A stretch of DNA of 64,000 nt, from assembly GCF_017309585.1 (NCBI RefSeq), contig NZ_CP071321.1, forward strand, positions 1,178,001 through 1,242,000, written 5' to 3'. The number at the start of each line of letters is the position of its first letter. Within the stretch, counting starts at the first letter, position 1. Shown here in pieces: positions 25,179 through 33,235 of this stretch. The DNA is from Nitrogeniibacter aestuarii (GTDB taxonomy: Bacteria > Pseudomonadota > Gammaproteobacteria > Burkholderiales > Rhodocyclaceae). Under the pieces are notes generated by a model. It was not told the origin of the DNA. It did not search any database and saw nothing but the letters and a program-made list of their open reading frames with translations. Made by a program: the position numbers and the translations under genes.

Positions 25179-26213
25179 ATGCAAACGCTTACCATCACCC
25201 GCCCCGACGACTGGCACCTGCATGTGCGCGATGGCGCCGCCATGGCCGCCGTCGTGCCGGCCACCGCGCGTCGTTTCGGCCGCGCGATCATCATGCCCAA
25301 CCTGAAGCCGCCGGTGGTGACGACCGCCGATGCGCAGGCCTACCGCGAGCGCATTCTCGCGGCGGTGCCAGAGGGCCTCAAGTTCGATCCGCTGATGACG
25401 TTGTATCTGACAGACAACACGGCCCCCGACGAAATCGACCGGGCCCGCGAGAGCGGCATCGTGCATGCGGTGAAGCTCTACCCGGCCGGGGCAACCACCA
25501 ATTCGGACCATGGCGTGACCTCGATCGACAAGGTGCGCCCGGTGCTCGAACGGATGGAAAAGCTGGGCATGGTGTTGTGTGTTCACGGAGAGGTGACCCA
25601 TGGTGACATTGATATCTTTGATCGCGAGCGCGTCTTTATCGATCGTGTGCTGGCGAATCTGGCAACGGAATATCCGGCGCTGCGCATTGTCTTCGAACAC
25701 ATCACGACCCGTGAGGCGGCGCAGTTCGTAGCCGAGGCGCCAGCCAACATCGCCGCCACGATCACGCCGCAGCATTTGTTGCTGAACCGCAACGCGATAT
25801 TTGCCGGCGGGCTGAATCCGCATCATTACTGCCTGCCTGTGCTCAAGCGCGAAATCCACCGCGAGGCGCTGGTGGCCGCGGCCATTTCGGGTAGCCCGAA
25901 GTATTTCCTGGGTACCGATTCGGCGCCGCATGCCAGGGGGGCGAAAGAGACGGCCTGCGGCTGTGCAGGGTGTTATTCGGCCCATGCGGGCATCGAGTTG
26001 TATGCCGAGGCTTTCGAAGCTGCCGGTGCGCTGGACAAGCTTGAGGGCTTCGCCAGTCACTTCGGGGCGGACTTCTATCACTTGCCGCGCAATCAGGATT
26101 CGATCACGCTGCGTCGCGCCGAGTGGACCGTGCCTGAGGCCATTGACTACCTTGAGGGCGATCCTCTGGTACCCCTGCGCGCGGGTGGCCAGATCGCCTG
26201 GACGCTCGACTGA
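25179..26213 (+). CDS. pyrC: Dihydroorotase (class II)
   Basis: A 344-residue enzyme (E. coli PyrC 348) that cyclizes carbamoyl-aspartate to dihydroorotate in pyrimidine synthesis. It begins LTITRPDDWHLHVRDG (metal-binding His-x-His), has AVKLYPAGATTNS (the carboxylated lysine), CVHGEV, FEHITTREA (metal His), and FLGTDSAPHARGAKE with the catalytic Asp. GAKETACGCAGCYSA is the usual following segment. A short gap separates it from a small lipoprotein gene. Confidence 0.97.
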   Translation: MQTLTITRPDDWHLHVRDGAAMAAVVPATARRFGRAIIMPNLKPPVVTTADAQAYRERILAAVPEGLKFDPLMTLYLTDNTAPDEIDRARESGIVHAVKLYPAGATTNSDHGVTSIDKVRPVLERMEKLGMVLCVHGEVTHGDIDIFDRERVFIDRVLANLATEYPALRIVFEHITTREAAQFVAEAPANIAATITPQHLLLNRNAIFAGGLNPHHYCLPVLKREIHREALVAAAISGSPKYFLGTDSAPHARGAKETACGCAGCYSAHAGIELYAEAFEAAGALDKLEGFASHFGADFYHLPRNQDSITLRRAEWTVPEAIDYLEGDPLVPLRAGGQIAWTLD

Positions 26214-26227
26214 AGACAAGCCCAAGC

Positions 26228-26656
26228 ATGAAACCGATTCGCCGATCCTTGCTGATGCTTCCCTTGCTGGCAACGCTGCTCACCGGATGTGAGAACTCGG
26301 GGACAGCCTATATGGTCGATGGCAAGGATCACGCGCTCATCCTCGTGCGCGAGCAGCGATTCTTCTGGTCTGACGAGATTGATCAGGCCGTTGTGGTCTC
26401 GCGACTGCCCGACTGCCAGCGGCGTGTTGCGATCTGGCCTGGAAATCCCACTGGTCCTGCCATGGATGTGTATGAGGCGGGCTATCGTCTGTGGGCGCTC
26501 AATCAGGGGCCGCGCTGGTATCTGGCCAGTACCGACAAGTGCATGGTTCAGGACTGGAATGATCCGCCGGCGTCGCCGCCCGGCGCGCTCGTGGGCACCT
26601 TTGTCATGCGCGACGGCGAAATGCAATTCGATCCGGCGACCACGCCCGGGCAATGA
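26228..26656 (+). CDS. Small lipoprotein of unknown function
   Basis: A 142-residue protein with a type II signal peptide ending LLTGC (Cys about 21). The mature part is a single domain with aromatic-rich strands (ALILVREQRFFWSDEI, YEAGYRLWALNQGPRWYLA) and two cysteines (in LPDCQRR and TDKCMVQDW) that could form a disulfide. It reads FVMRDGEMQFDP near the end. I do not recognise the family. It overlaps the DUF3025 gene start by 4 bases (ATGA) and follows pyrC by 14 bases, so it is probably in the same transcript. Confidence 0.8.
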   Translation: MKPIRRSLLMLPLLATLLTGCENSGTAYMVDGKDHALILVREQRFFWSDEIDQAVVVSRLPDCQRRVAIWPGNPTGPAMDVYEAGYRLWALNQGPRWYLASTDKCMVQDWNDPPASPPGALVGTFVMRDGEMQFDPATTPGQ

Positions 26657-27516
26657 CCGACGTTGCGACCCACGACCGGCCTGATCTGTTGGCCGGTCGT
26701 GTTCTGTTCGAGCCGCTCGCCCACTGGCTGGGCCAAAGCGGTCAGACCCTGCCTTCGCTGGACGCCATCAACCGTATTGAGGCCCCTCGTGGCGGTCGTC
26801 CGACCAATGTCCGTGGACAGCCTGTCAGGTTTGCGGCGCCGATAGAGGAGGGGGCCGCCTACGAGACGGCCGTCTTCGACGAAGGGGTCGTTGCGACGCG
26901 CCCCGATAACTGGCACGACTACTTCAATGCGCTTGTGTGGTGTGCCTTTCCGCGAACCAAGGCGGCACTCAACGCGCGCCACGTGGCGGAGATCGCCCGA
27001 TTGCGGGCCAACGGTGCGTCCGAACGGGGGCGAGTCCGCGATGCGCTGACGCAATTCGACGAATGCGGCATGGTGGTGCTGGGCGCTGCCGGGCAGTTGC
27101 TGGACGGGTTGGCGCATCACGCCTGGTCCGAGGTGTTCTGGCGCTCACGCGGCGAACTGGTGTCGCGCACGCGCTTCATCCTGTTCGGTCACGCCAGCTA
27201 CGATGCACTGCGTCAGCCGTTTCCGGGCCTGTGCGCCAAGGTGATCTATCTGGCTGTGCCCGAAGCGGTCATCCAGTCGTCGGTGAGTGACCAGGTGGCG
27301 CTGGTCGACCAGTGGCTGGCGCACTATTTCAAGCATGCCGACCATACGCTGAGTCCGCGAGATTTTGCGCCGCTGCCTCTGCTCGGCATTCCCGGCGTCG
27401 TTCCCGATAATCAGGCGATCGACTACTACAAGGACGTGACCCAGTTCCGACCGCTGGGTGCGCGCAAGGCACCGGATATTCATGGTTGGCGCCCGCGGGT
27501 GGTCAACCCGCTATAA
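26653..27516 (+). CDS. DUF3025 family protein
   Basis: A 287-residue soluble protein of the proteobacterial DUF3025 family. The recognisable parts are the N-terminal RPTNVRGQPVRFA, DNWHDYFNALVWCAFPRTKAALNARH (the most conserved stretch, rich in Trp/His), FDECGMVV and the C-terminal PGVVPDNQAIDYYKDVTQFRPL. Function is unknown; the conserved His/Asp/Trp residues suggest an enzyme, but this is a guess. The -10 hexamer of rnpB overlaps its stop codon. Confidence 0.85.
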   Translation: MTDVATHDRPDLLAGRVLFEPLAHWLGQSGQTLPSLDAINRIEAPRGGRPTNVRGQPVRFAAPIEEGAAYETAVFDEGVVATRPDNWHDYFNALVWCAFPRTKAALNARHVAEIARLRANGASERGRVRDALTQFDECGMVVLGAAGQLLDGLAHHAWSEVFWRSRGELVSRTRFILFGHASYDALRQPFPGLCAKVIYLAVPEAVIQSSVSDQVALVDQWLAHYFKHADHTLSPRDFAPLPLLGIPGVVPDNQAIDYYKDVTQFRPLGARKAPDIHGWRPRVVNPL

Positions 27517-27517
27517 T
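27512..27517 (+). promoter_or_regulatory. -10 element of rnpB
   Basis: TATAAT spans the DUF3025 stop codon and lies 5-7 bases before the inferred RNA 5' end. The -35 region is poor (TTGGCG at 27486-27491 with a 20-bp spacer). Confidence 0.65.
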
Positions 27518-27521
27518 CCGC

Positions 27522-27988
27522 GGCGGGAAGTTCGCCAGGCAGTCGCGACACGCCGTGTGCGTATCGAGGAAAGTCCGGGCCCCGTAGAGCAGGATGCCGG
27601 CTAACGGCCGGGCGCCATACGCTGGAAACAGCTAAAGCGATGGAAAGTGTTGGCCGAAGGGCTGACCCGGTGACTGATGTGATCTGTACCGCATGCGGTG
27701 GGGCAACCCGGGCATGAGTCACCCGGCAACAGAAAGGATACCGCCGACGACCACAGGTGTCGGGTAAGGGTGAAAGGGTGAGGTAAGAGCTCACCGCGGA
27801 CGTGGCAACACGGACGGCACGGTAAACCCCATCCGGGGCAAGGCCAAATAGGGGAGCAATGACGTGGCTCGCGTCGCTCCCGGGTAGGCTGCATGAGCGG
27901 CATGGCAACATGTCGCCGAGAGGAATGACTGCCCGGCGCCCGCAAGGGCGTTCGACAGAACCCGGCTTATCGGCGGGCTTCCCACTTT
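27522..27988 (+). ncRNA. rnpB: RNase P RNA (class A)
   Basis: The RNA subunit of ribonuclease P that cleaves 5' leaders from pre-tRNA. The universally conserved pieces occur in order: CAGTCGCG near the start, GAGGAAAGTCCGGGC (27565-27580, P4 left strand), CAGGATGCCGG, ACAGAAAGGATACCGCC, GGTAAGGGTGAAAGGGTG, GGTAAGAGCTCACCG, GGCACGGTAAACCCC, GCAAGGCCAAATAGGGG, CCCGGGTAGGCTGC and finally ACAGAACCCGGCTTAT (P4 right strand). The ends pair (GGGAAGTTCGCC with GGCGGGCTTCCC, helix P1), which sets the boundaries to within a few bases. Confidence 0.96.
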
Positions 27989-28260
27989 CTCCCCCTTTCG
28001 GGGGAAACCGGCGTTCTCGATCGCGACATTCTGTTCGATCAACCCCTTTTCTGGCTGAATCCAGCCGCTGGCGAAAGCGCACTCGCCATTTCGTCCCACT
28101 TCGATCTTCGGCCTCGTCGCCCGACGAACGGCCAGTTCACATGATTTCTCATGAAGTTTCCCGTTGTCATTGATTTGACTCGGGAAAAACCGCACTTTGT
28201 GCACGTGAAGAATGACACATAAGTGGTTGTGTCCATTGGCAAAAGCCCATCTGGAATGGC
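27989..28260. other. Intergenic region between rnpB and the mra promoter
   Basis: About 270 bases of lower GC than its surroundings. A hairpin TTTCTCCCCCTTTCGGGGGAAA follows the RNase P RNA and could end it, though no T tract follows. Short frames exist on the minus strand but none is supported. A second upstream promoter for the division cluster is possible here; no convincing -35/-10 pair was found. Confidence 0.4.
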
Positions 28261-28289
28261 TTGACCCCCTGTGACCTTTGCTCTAAAGT
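28261..28289 (+). promoter_or_regulatory. Candidate mra (dcw cluster) promoter
   Basis: TTGACC (28261-28266), a 17-bp spacer and TAAAGT (28284-28289) give a reasonable sigma-70 promoter about 70 bases before mraZ. Its transcription start would fall inside the repeat boxes that follow. Confidence 0.6.
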
Positions 28290-28323
28290 GGGCTCAAGTG
28301 CACAAATGTGGGAGAGAGTGCAC
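28289..28323 (+). promoter_or_regulatory. Candidate MraZ operator: four boxes with 10-bp period
   Basis: TGGGC, TGCAC, TGGGA, TGCAC occur exactly every 10 bases, each separated by a 5-bp spacer. MraZ is known to bind TGGGN direct repeats with 5-bp spacers upstream of its own gene, and represses the operon. Two boxes match TGGGN and two are TGCAC, so half the boxes deviate from the published consensus. Confidence 0.68.
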
Positions 28324-28358
28324 CAAACACACTCTCCCGGTCCGTCTCAGGGGGTTCA

Positions 28359-28805
28359 ATGTTCCAAGGCGCAGCAGCGCTCAGTCTCGATGCGAAGGGT
28401 CGCTTGTCGATTCCTGCGCGGCATCGTGGCGCGCTGGCCCAGGACCATGGTGAGGTGGTGGTCACCGCCCATCCCCAGCACTGCCTGCTGATCTACCCCG
28501 CGCAGGCATGGCAACCCATTCGGGACAAGATCCTTTCCGGCCCCAGTCTCGACAAGCGATCCGCGGCGCTCAAGCGGCTCTTCGTGGGTAACGCGCGGGA
28601 CGAGAGTCTGGATGGCTCCGGTCGCGTGTTGATCGCACCGGAGCTGAGAAAGTGGGCCGATCTCGACAAGGCCGTGTGGCTGGTCGGGCAGGGCTCTCAT
28701 TTCGAGCTGTGGTCAGACGAGCGCTGGCAGCAACAGCAGCAGGAGTGGGAAGAGCTCACCACCGAGGACCTCATGGCCCCGGGGCTCGAGGATCTGTCGC
28801 TGTGA
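28359..28805 (+). CDS. mraZ: Transcriptional regulator MraZ
   Basis: A 148-residue protein of two AbrB-like SpoVT domains, each with the DxxGR turn: SLDAKGRLSIPARHR (residues 9-23) and SLDGSGRVLIAPELR in the second half. It forms a ring-shaped oligomer that binds repeats upstream of the dcw operon. ATG at 28359 follows GGGG at proper spacing; the in-frame codon at 28308 would place the start inside the operator. The stop overlaps the rsmH GTG start. Confidence 0.95.
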   Translation: MFQGAAALSLDAKGRLSIPARHRGALAQDHGEVVVTAHPQHCLLIYPAQAWQPIRDKILSGPSLDKRSAALKRLFVGNARDESLDGSGRVLIAPELRKWADLDKAVWLVGQGSHFELWSDERWQQQQQEWEELTTEDLMAPGLEDLSL

Positions 28806-29731
28806 GCGCCGAGCACATCACCGTCCTGCTCAACGAAGCCGTCAATGCGCTCGCCATCCGGCCGGACGGGTGCTACGTGGATGGGACCTTCGGTCGCGGT
28901 GGGCACAGCCGGCTGGTGCTCTCGCGTCTGGGAGCCCAGGGGCGCCTGATCGCTTTCGATCGCGATCCGCGTGCCGTGGAGGCGGGCGCCGCGATCAATG
29001 ACTCACGTTTTTCAATGGTGCATGCACCGTTCAGCGATATGGCCGATTCGCTCGATGCCATGGGTGTGTCGCGGGTGGATGGGGTGTTGCTTGATCTGGG
29101 GGTTTCATCGCCCCAGCTGGACGAAGCCGCGCGCGGCATGAGCTTTCGATTCGATGCTCCGCTGGATATGCGCATGGATACAAGCCGCGGGCAAACCGTG
29201 GCGCAATGGCTGGCCTCAGCCGAGGTTGGCCAAATCACCGAGGTGATCAGGGACTATGGGGAAGAACGGTTTGCTCATGCGATTGCAAAGGCGGTTGTTG
29301 CTGCTCGGGCAGGGGGAGCTGTGTCAACCACTGGACAACTTGCCGCTCTCGTGGAGAAAGCGGTCCGCACGCGCGAGCCGGGGCAGCACCCGGCGACGCG
29401 CACCTTCCAGGCTCTACGGATTTTCATCAACGCGGAGCTTGAAGAGCTGTCGCTAGTCTTGCCGCAGTGTGTGGCACGACTGAGCGCGGGTGGGCGGCTG
29501 GCGGTGATCAGCTTCCATTCGCTGGAAGATCGCATCGTCAAGCGCTTCATGCGTGACGAGTCGAACCCGCCGCCGATTCCCAAGGGTTTGCCGATTCGCG
29601 AGGCGGATCGCCCGAAGCCTCGGCTCAAGCTGGTGGGCAAGGCGACAAAGCCGGGTGAGGCCGAAGTGAGTGCAAACCCGCGCTCGCGCAGCGCCGTGCT
29701 GCGGGTCGCCGAGCGGACGGAGGCTGCGTGA
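28802..29731 (+). CDS. rsmH: 16S rRNA (cytosine-1402-N4)-methyltransferase
   Basis: A 309-residue enzyme that N4-methylates C1402, the same base that RsmI (24263) methylates on the ribose. It reads HITVLLNEAVNAL, YVDGTFGRGGHSRLVL (SAM motif), AFDRDPRAVEAG, VLLDLGVSSPQLDEAARGMSFR (catalytic NPP-like region), TFQALRIFIN and the C-terminal SFHSLEDRIVKRFM. The GTG start overlaps the mraZ stop (GTGA), and the stop overlaps ftsL by one base. Confidence 0.96.
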   Translation: MSAEHITVLLNEAVNALAIRPDGCYVDGTFGRGGHSRLVLSRLGAQGRLIAFDRDPRAVEAGAAINDSRFSMVHAPFSDMADSLDAMGVSRVDGVLLDLGVSSPQLDEAARGMSFRFDAPLDMRMDTSRGQTVAQWLASAEVGQITEVIRDYGEERFAHAIAKAVVAARAGGAVSTTGQLAALVEKAVRTREPGQHPATRTFQALRIFINAELEELSLVLPQCVARLSAGGRLAVISFHSLEDRIVKRFMRDESNPPPIPKGLPIREADRPKPRLKLVGKATKPGEAEVSANPRSRSAVLRVAERTEAA

Positions 29732-29997
29732 TGGTCAGGATCGATGCCCTGCTGGTCACGCTGGTGGTGCTCAGTGCCCTTGGTGTGGTGGCGTCTCAGC
29801 ATCAGTCGCGCAAGTTGCACACGGCGCTGGAGCGGGAGACCTCACGCATGCAGCAGCTGGAAGTGGAGTGGGGGCAGCTGCAGCTGGAGCAGAGCACTTG
29901 GGCTGCCCATGTGCGAATCGAAAAAATTGCCCGGCAGCGATTGCAGATGCAGATGCCACCGGTCGAGCAGATCCTCGTGATCGAGGGGGGAACATGA
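29731..29997 (+). CDS. ftsL: Cell division protein FtsL
   Basis: An 88-residue bitopic protein: a very short cytoplasmic start, one membrane helix (ALLVTLVVLSALGVVASQ) and a periplasmic coiled coil (HQSRKLHTALERETSRMQQLEVEWGQLQLEQ) with the family motif VRIEKIARQRLQM. It joins FtsB and FtsQ and activates FtsWI. ATG at 29731 is taken over the preceding GTG at 29728. It overlaps the ftsI start by 4 bases. Confidence 0.93.
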   Translation: MVRIDALLVTLVVLSALGVVASQHQSRKLHTALERETSRMQQLEVEWGQLQLEQSTWAAHVRIEKIARQRLQMQMPPVEQILVIEGGT

Positions 29998-31742
29998 AAA
30001 AGCGCCGTAATGTGACCTTCAACCACAATCCGCTCCTCGACAAAGGGCTGCCCGTCTGGCGGCCCCGTGTCGTTTTGCTGGCTCTGTTGGCGGGATCGTT
30101 CGCGCTGGTGGCGCGTGCCGGCTATCTGCAGGGCGTGAACAACGAATTTCTGCAGGCCGAAGGCAAGCAGCGCTACTCGCGGGTGATCGAGATTCCCGCC
30201 ACGCGCGGCAAGATCACGGACCGTCACGGCACGGTGCTGGCCGCCAGCACGCCGGTGAAGTCGATCTGGGCGATTCCGTCCGATGCCGAGCTCAAGCCCG
30301 CTCAGGTGCGCGAACTGGCCTCACTGCTCGACATGGATGTGCGCGACCTGGATCGCCGTCTTGCGCGCAACACCGATTTCTCGTACCTGAAGCGTCAGGT
30401 GCCGCCGGGCATCGCGGAAAAGGTGGAGGCGTTGAATCTGCCGGGGATTCACGAGCACCGTGAATATCGCCGCTATTATCCGGGTGCCGAGGTGATGTCC
30501 CACGTGCTGGGCTTTACCGGCGTGGATGACAAGGGGCAGGAAGGCACCGAGCTGGCGTTCGACGAACAACTGTCGGGCAAGCCGGGTTCGCGCAGGGTGA
30601 TCAAGGACCGTCGCGGGCGCATCGTGGAAGACGCCGGCTCCATCAAGAAGCCGCAGGAGGGGCAGGACATCGCCCTGTCCATCGACGCCAAGATCCAGTA
30701 CCTGGCCTATGCCGCGTTGCAGGAGGCCATCTCCGTCCACAACGCGAAGGCCGGCGGCGTGGTGGTGCTCGATGCACGCACCGGCGAAGTGCTGGCCATG
30801 GTCAATGCGCCGACCTACAACCCGAACAACCGCGGCTCGCTGACCGGGGCGCAATTGCGCAATCGGGCGCTCACCGACACGTTTGAACCGGGTTCGGTAC
30901 TCAAGCCGTTCATCGCCGGTCTGGCCATCGAGCGCGGCAAGGTCCGGTTCGATACGGTGATCGACACGGGTGAAGGTCGGCTCACCATCGGCAACGCCAC
31001 CATTTCCGACACGCACAGACACGGTCTCATGACTGTCGCGGAAGTCATTCAGAAATCGTCCAATATCGGCATCGTCCGCATGGCGATGAACTTCGAGCCA
31101 AAGGAAATGTGGTCGCTCTACGACAGCCTGGGTTTCGGCAACTCGCTGCGCACCGGCTTCCCGGGCGAGGCGGGTGGCCGGCTGCGTCCGGCGGAACACT
31201 GGCGCCCGATCGAGCAGGCCACCATGGCGTATGGTCACGGCATCTCGGTCAGCCTGATGCAGCTGGCGCATGCCTACATGGCGTTTGCGCGTGATGGCGA
31301 TCTGGTGCCGGTGTCCCTGACCCGCGCAGAAGCACCGCAATTGTCGGGCCAGCGCATCTTTTCGCCCCAGACCGTGCGGGAGCTGCGCGCCATGATGGAA
31401 ATGGTGACCGAAGAGGGGGGCACCGCCACTCAGGCGCGTGTGCCGGGCTATCGTGTTGCCGGCAAAACCGGGACTGCCCACAAGCTTGAGGGCGCCAAAT
31501 ACACCGACAAGTACATTGCCTCTTTCGTGGGGCTTGCGCCCGCCAGCGATCCTCGTCTGGTGGTGGCGGTGATGATCGACGAGCCGCGCAACAAGAAGTA
31601 CTACGGTGGCCAAGTGGCCGGCCCGGTCTTCTCCAAGGTCATGGCCGGCGCGCTGCGCGCCATGTCGATTCCGCCGGATGCGCCGATCACGCCCATGCAG
31701 GTGGCCCAGGGCGGTAAAACCGAGACGCAGGAGAAGATGTGA
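29994..31742 (+). CDS. ftsI: Septal peptidoglycan transpeptidase FtsI (PBP3)
   Basis: A 582-residue class B penicillin-binding protein. A single membrane helix (residues about 23-40, VVLLALLAGSFALVARAGY) is followed by the pedestal domain (ATRGKITDRHG) and the transpeptidase domain with all three active-site motifs: SVLK with Ser 301, SSN at 355-357 and KTGT at 491-494. It cross-links septal murein with FtsW. It overlaps ftsL and murE by 4 bases each. Confidence 0.97.
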   Translation: MKKRRNVTFNHNPLLDKGLPVWRPRVVLLALLAGSFALVARAGYLQGVNNEFLQAEGKQRYSRVIEIPATRGKITDRHGTVLAASTPVKSIWAIPSDAELKPAQVRELASLLDMDVRDLDRRLARNTDFSYLKRQVPPGIAEKVEALNLPGIHEHREYRRYYPGAEVMSHVLGFTGVDDKGQEGTELAFDEQLSGKPGSRRVIKDRRGRIVEDAGSIKKPQEGQDIALSIDAKIQYLAYAALQEAISVHNAKAGGVVVLDARTGEVLAMVNAPTYNPNNRGSLTGAQLRNRALTDTFEPGSVLKPFIAGLAIERGKVRFDTVIDTGEGRLTIGNATISDTHRHGLMTVAEVIQKSSNIGIVRMAMNFEPKEMWSLYDSLGFGNSLRTGFPGEAGGRLRPAEHWRPIEQATMAYGHGISVSLMQLAHAYMAFARDGDLVPVSLTRAEAPQLSGQRIFSPQTVRELRAMMEMVTEEGGTATQARVPGYRVAGKTGTAHKLEGAKYTDKYIASFVGLAPASDPRLVVAVMIDEPRNKKYYGGQVAGPVFSKVMAGALRAMSIPPDAPITPMQVAQGGKTETQEKM

Positions 31743-33235
31743 CGGAAGCCGTTGCCGACACCCTTCTTGCCGAACTGAAAGACGCTGGTATCGAACCGAC
31801 GGGGGTCACCGCCGACTCCCGTCGTGTCGTGTCCGGCGATCTGTTCCTCGCCTATCCGGGGCTGACCGTGGATGGGCGTCGTTTCATCCCGGCTGCGGTC
31901 GAGGCCGGTGCCTGCGCCGTCGTGGCCGAACGAGGCGCCGGCGCATCCGCCGATGCCGGGGTGCCGATCATCGACGCGGACGGCGCCCAGCGACTGGGCG
32001 GTTATCTGGCGGATCGCATCTATGGCAGGCCCAGTGCCACCTTGTGGGTGGCCGGTGTTACCGGGACCAATGGAAAGACCACCACGAGCCAGTGGCTGGC
32101 GATGGCCCTGGCCAGTTGCGGCGTTCGCTGCGGCATCATCGGCACGCTGGGGAGCGGTTTCCCGGGCCGCCTTGAGGCCGGCATGCACACAACGCCTGAC
32201 GCGCCTGCCGTGCATCGTGAGTTGGCGTCACTGCGTGATGCCGGTGCCGAGGCGGTGGCAATGGAGGTGTCATCCATTGGCCTGCACCAGGGGCGCGTCA
32301 ATGGTGTGCGCTTCGATGTGGCCATCTTCACCAACCTGAGCCGCGATCATCTCGACTACCACGGTGACATGGAAACCTACGCCGAGGCCAAGGCGGACCT
32401 GTTCCGCATGGCGGTCGGTCATGCCGTGATCAATCTGGACGATGCTTTCGGTGTCGAGCTGGCCCGTCGTATGGTCGACGCCGGAACGGCCACCATTGGC
32501 TACACGCTGGTGGCCACCAATGCTGCGGCAGCCCCCGGGGTGCAGCATCTGGTCGCAGAAGAGGTGCGCAGTACCGCGTCCGGCATCCGCTTTACCGTGT
32601 GCTGGGCGGGCGAGCAACTGCCCGTCAGCGTGCGCCTGGTGGCCCCTTTCAATGTGTCGAACCTGCTCGCCGTCATGGCGACCCTGCTGGCGCGCGGCGT
32701 CTCCCTCAAGGATGCCGTGCAGGCGTGCATGCCACTGACCCCGCCCGAGGGGCGCATGCAGATCGTCGGCGGCGTCGGCGAGCCCCTGGTGCTGGTCGAT
32801 TACGCGCATACGCCCGACGCACTGGAGAAAGTGCTCGAAGCGGCACGGGACACCACCCGGGCACGTCGCGGCAAACTGATCTGTGTGGTCGGTTGTGGTG
32901 GCGATCGCGACAAGGGGAAGCGCCCGATCATGGGTGAGGTGGCCTCTCGGCTGAGTGACACGGCGTGGCTCACCAGTGACAACCCCAGAACGGAAGACCC
33001 GAGCGCGATTCTGGAGCAAGTGGCTGCGGGCGCCGGACAGAATGCCGTGCTCGAAATCGACCGTGCGCAGGCGATTCGTTTTGCCATTCACTCGGCCAAC
33101 CCGGACGACGTCATCGTGCTTGCCGGTAAAGGGCATGAGACGTATCAGGAAATCAACGGCGTGCGTCATCCGTTCTCGGATGTGGACGAAGCCCGGGCCG
33201 CGCTGGTGTCGCGCCCGGAAGGCGGTGCCGCATGA
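31739..33235 (+). CDS. murE: UDP-MurNAc-L-Ala-D-Glu:meso-diaminopimelate ligase
   Basis: A 498-residue Mur ligase. The N-terminal UDP-binding part reads GVTADSRRVVSGDLFLAYPG, the P-loop is GVTGTNGKTTTSQ (about residue 110), then LSRDHLDYHG, YAHTPDALEKVLEAAR and, near residue 414, DNPRTEDP, whose DNPR motif is the marker of meso-diaminopimelate specificity rather than lysine. The GTG start overlaps the ftsI stop (GTGA). Confidence 0.97.
   Translation: MTEAVADTLLAELKDAGIEPTGVTADSRRVVSGDLFLAYPGLTVDGRRFIPAAVEAGACAVVAERGAGASADAGVPIIDADGAQRLGGYLADRIYGRPSATLWVAGVTGTNGKTTTSQWLAMALASCGVRCGIIGTLGSGFPGRLEAGMHTTPDAPAVHRELASLRDAGAEAVAMEVSSIGLHQGRVNGVRFDVAIFTNLSRDHLDYHGDMETYAEAKADLFRMAVGHAVINLDDAFGVELARRMVDAGTATIGYTLVATNAAAAPGVQHLVAEEVRSTASGIRFTVCWAGEQLPVSVRLVAPFNVSNLLAVMATLLARGVSLKDAVQACMPLTPPEGRMQIVGGVGEPLVLVDYAHTPDALEKVLEAARDTTRARRGKLICVVGCGGDRDKGKRPIMGEVASRLSDTAWLTSDNPRTEDPSAILEQVAAGAGQNAVLEIDRAQAIRFAIHSANPDDVIVLAGKGHETYQEINGVRHPFSDVDEARAALVSRPEGGAA

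Noticed and set aside
27480..28082. 200-residue minus-strand frame and other frames over the RNase P RNA
   Set aside because: The region is a structured RNA with all conserved rnpB segments; the frames have no homology or ribosome binding sites.
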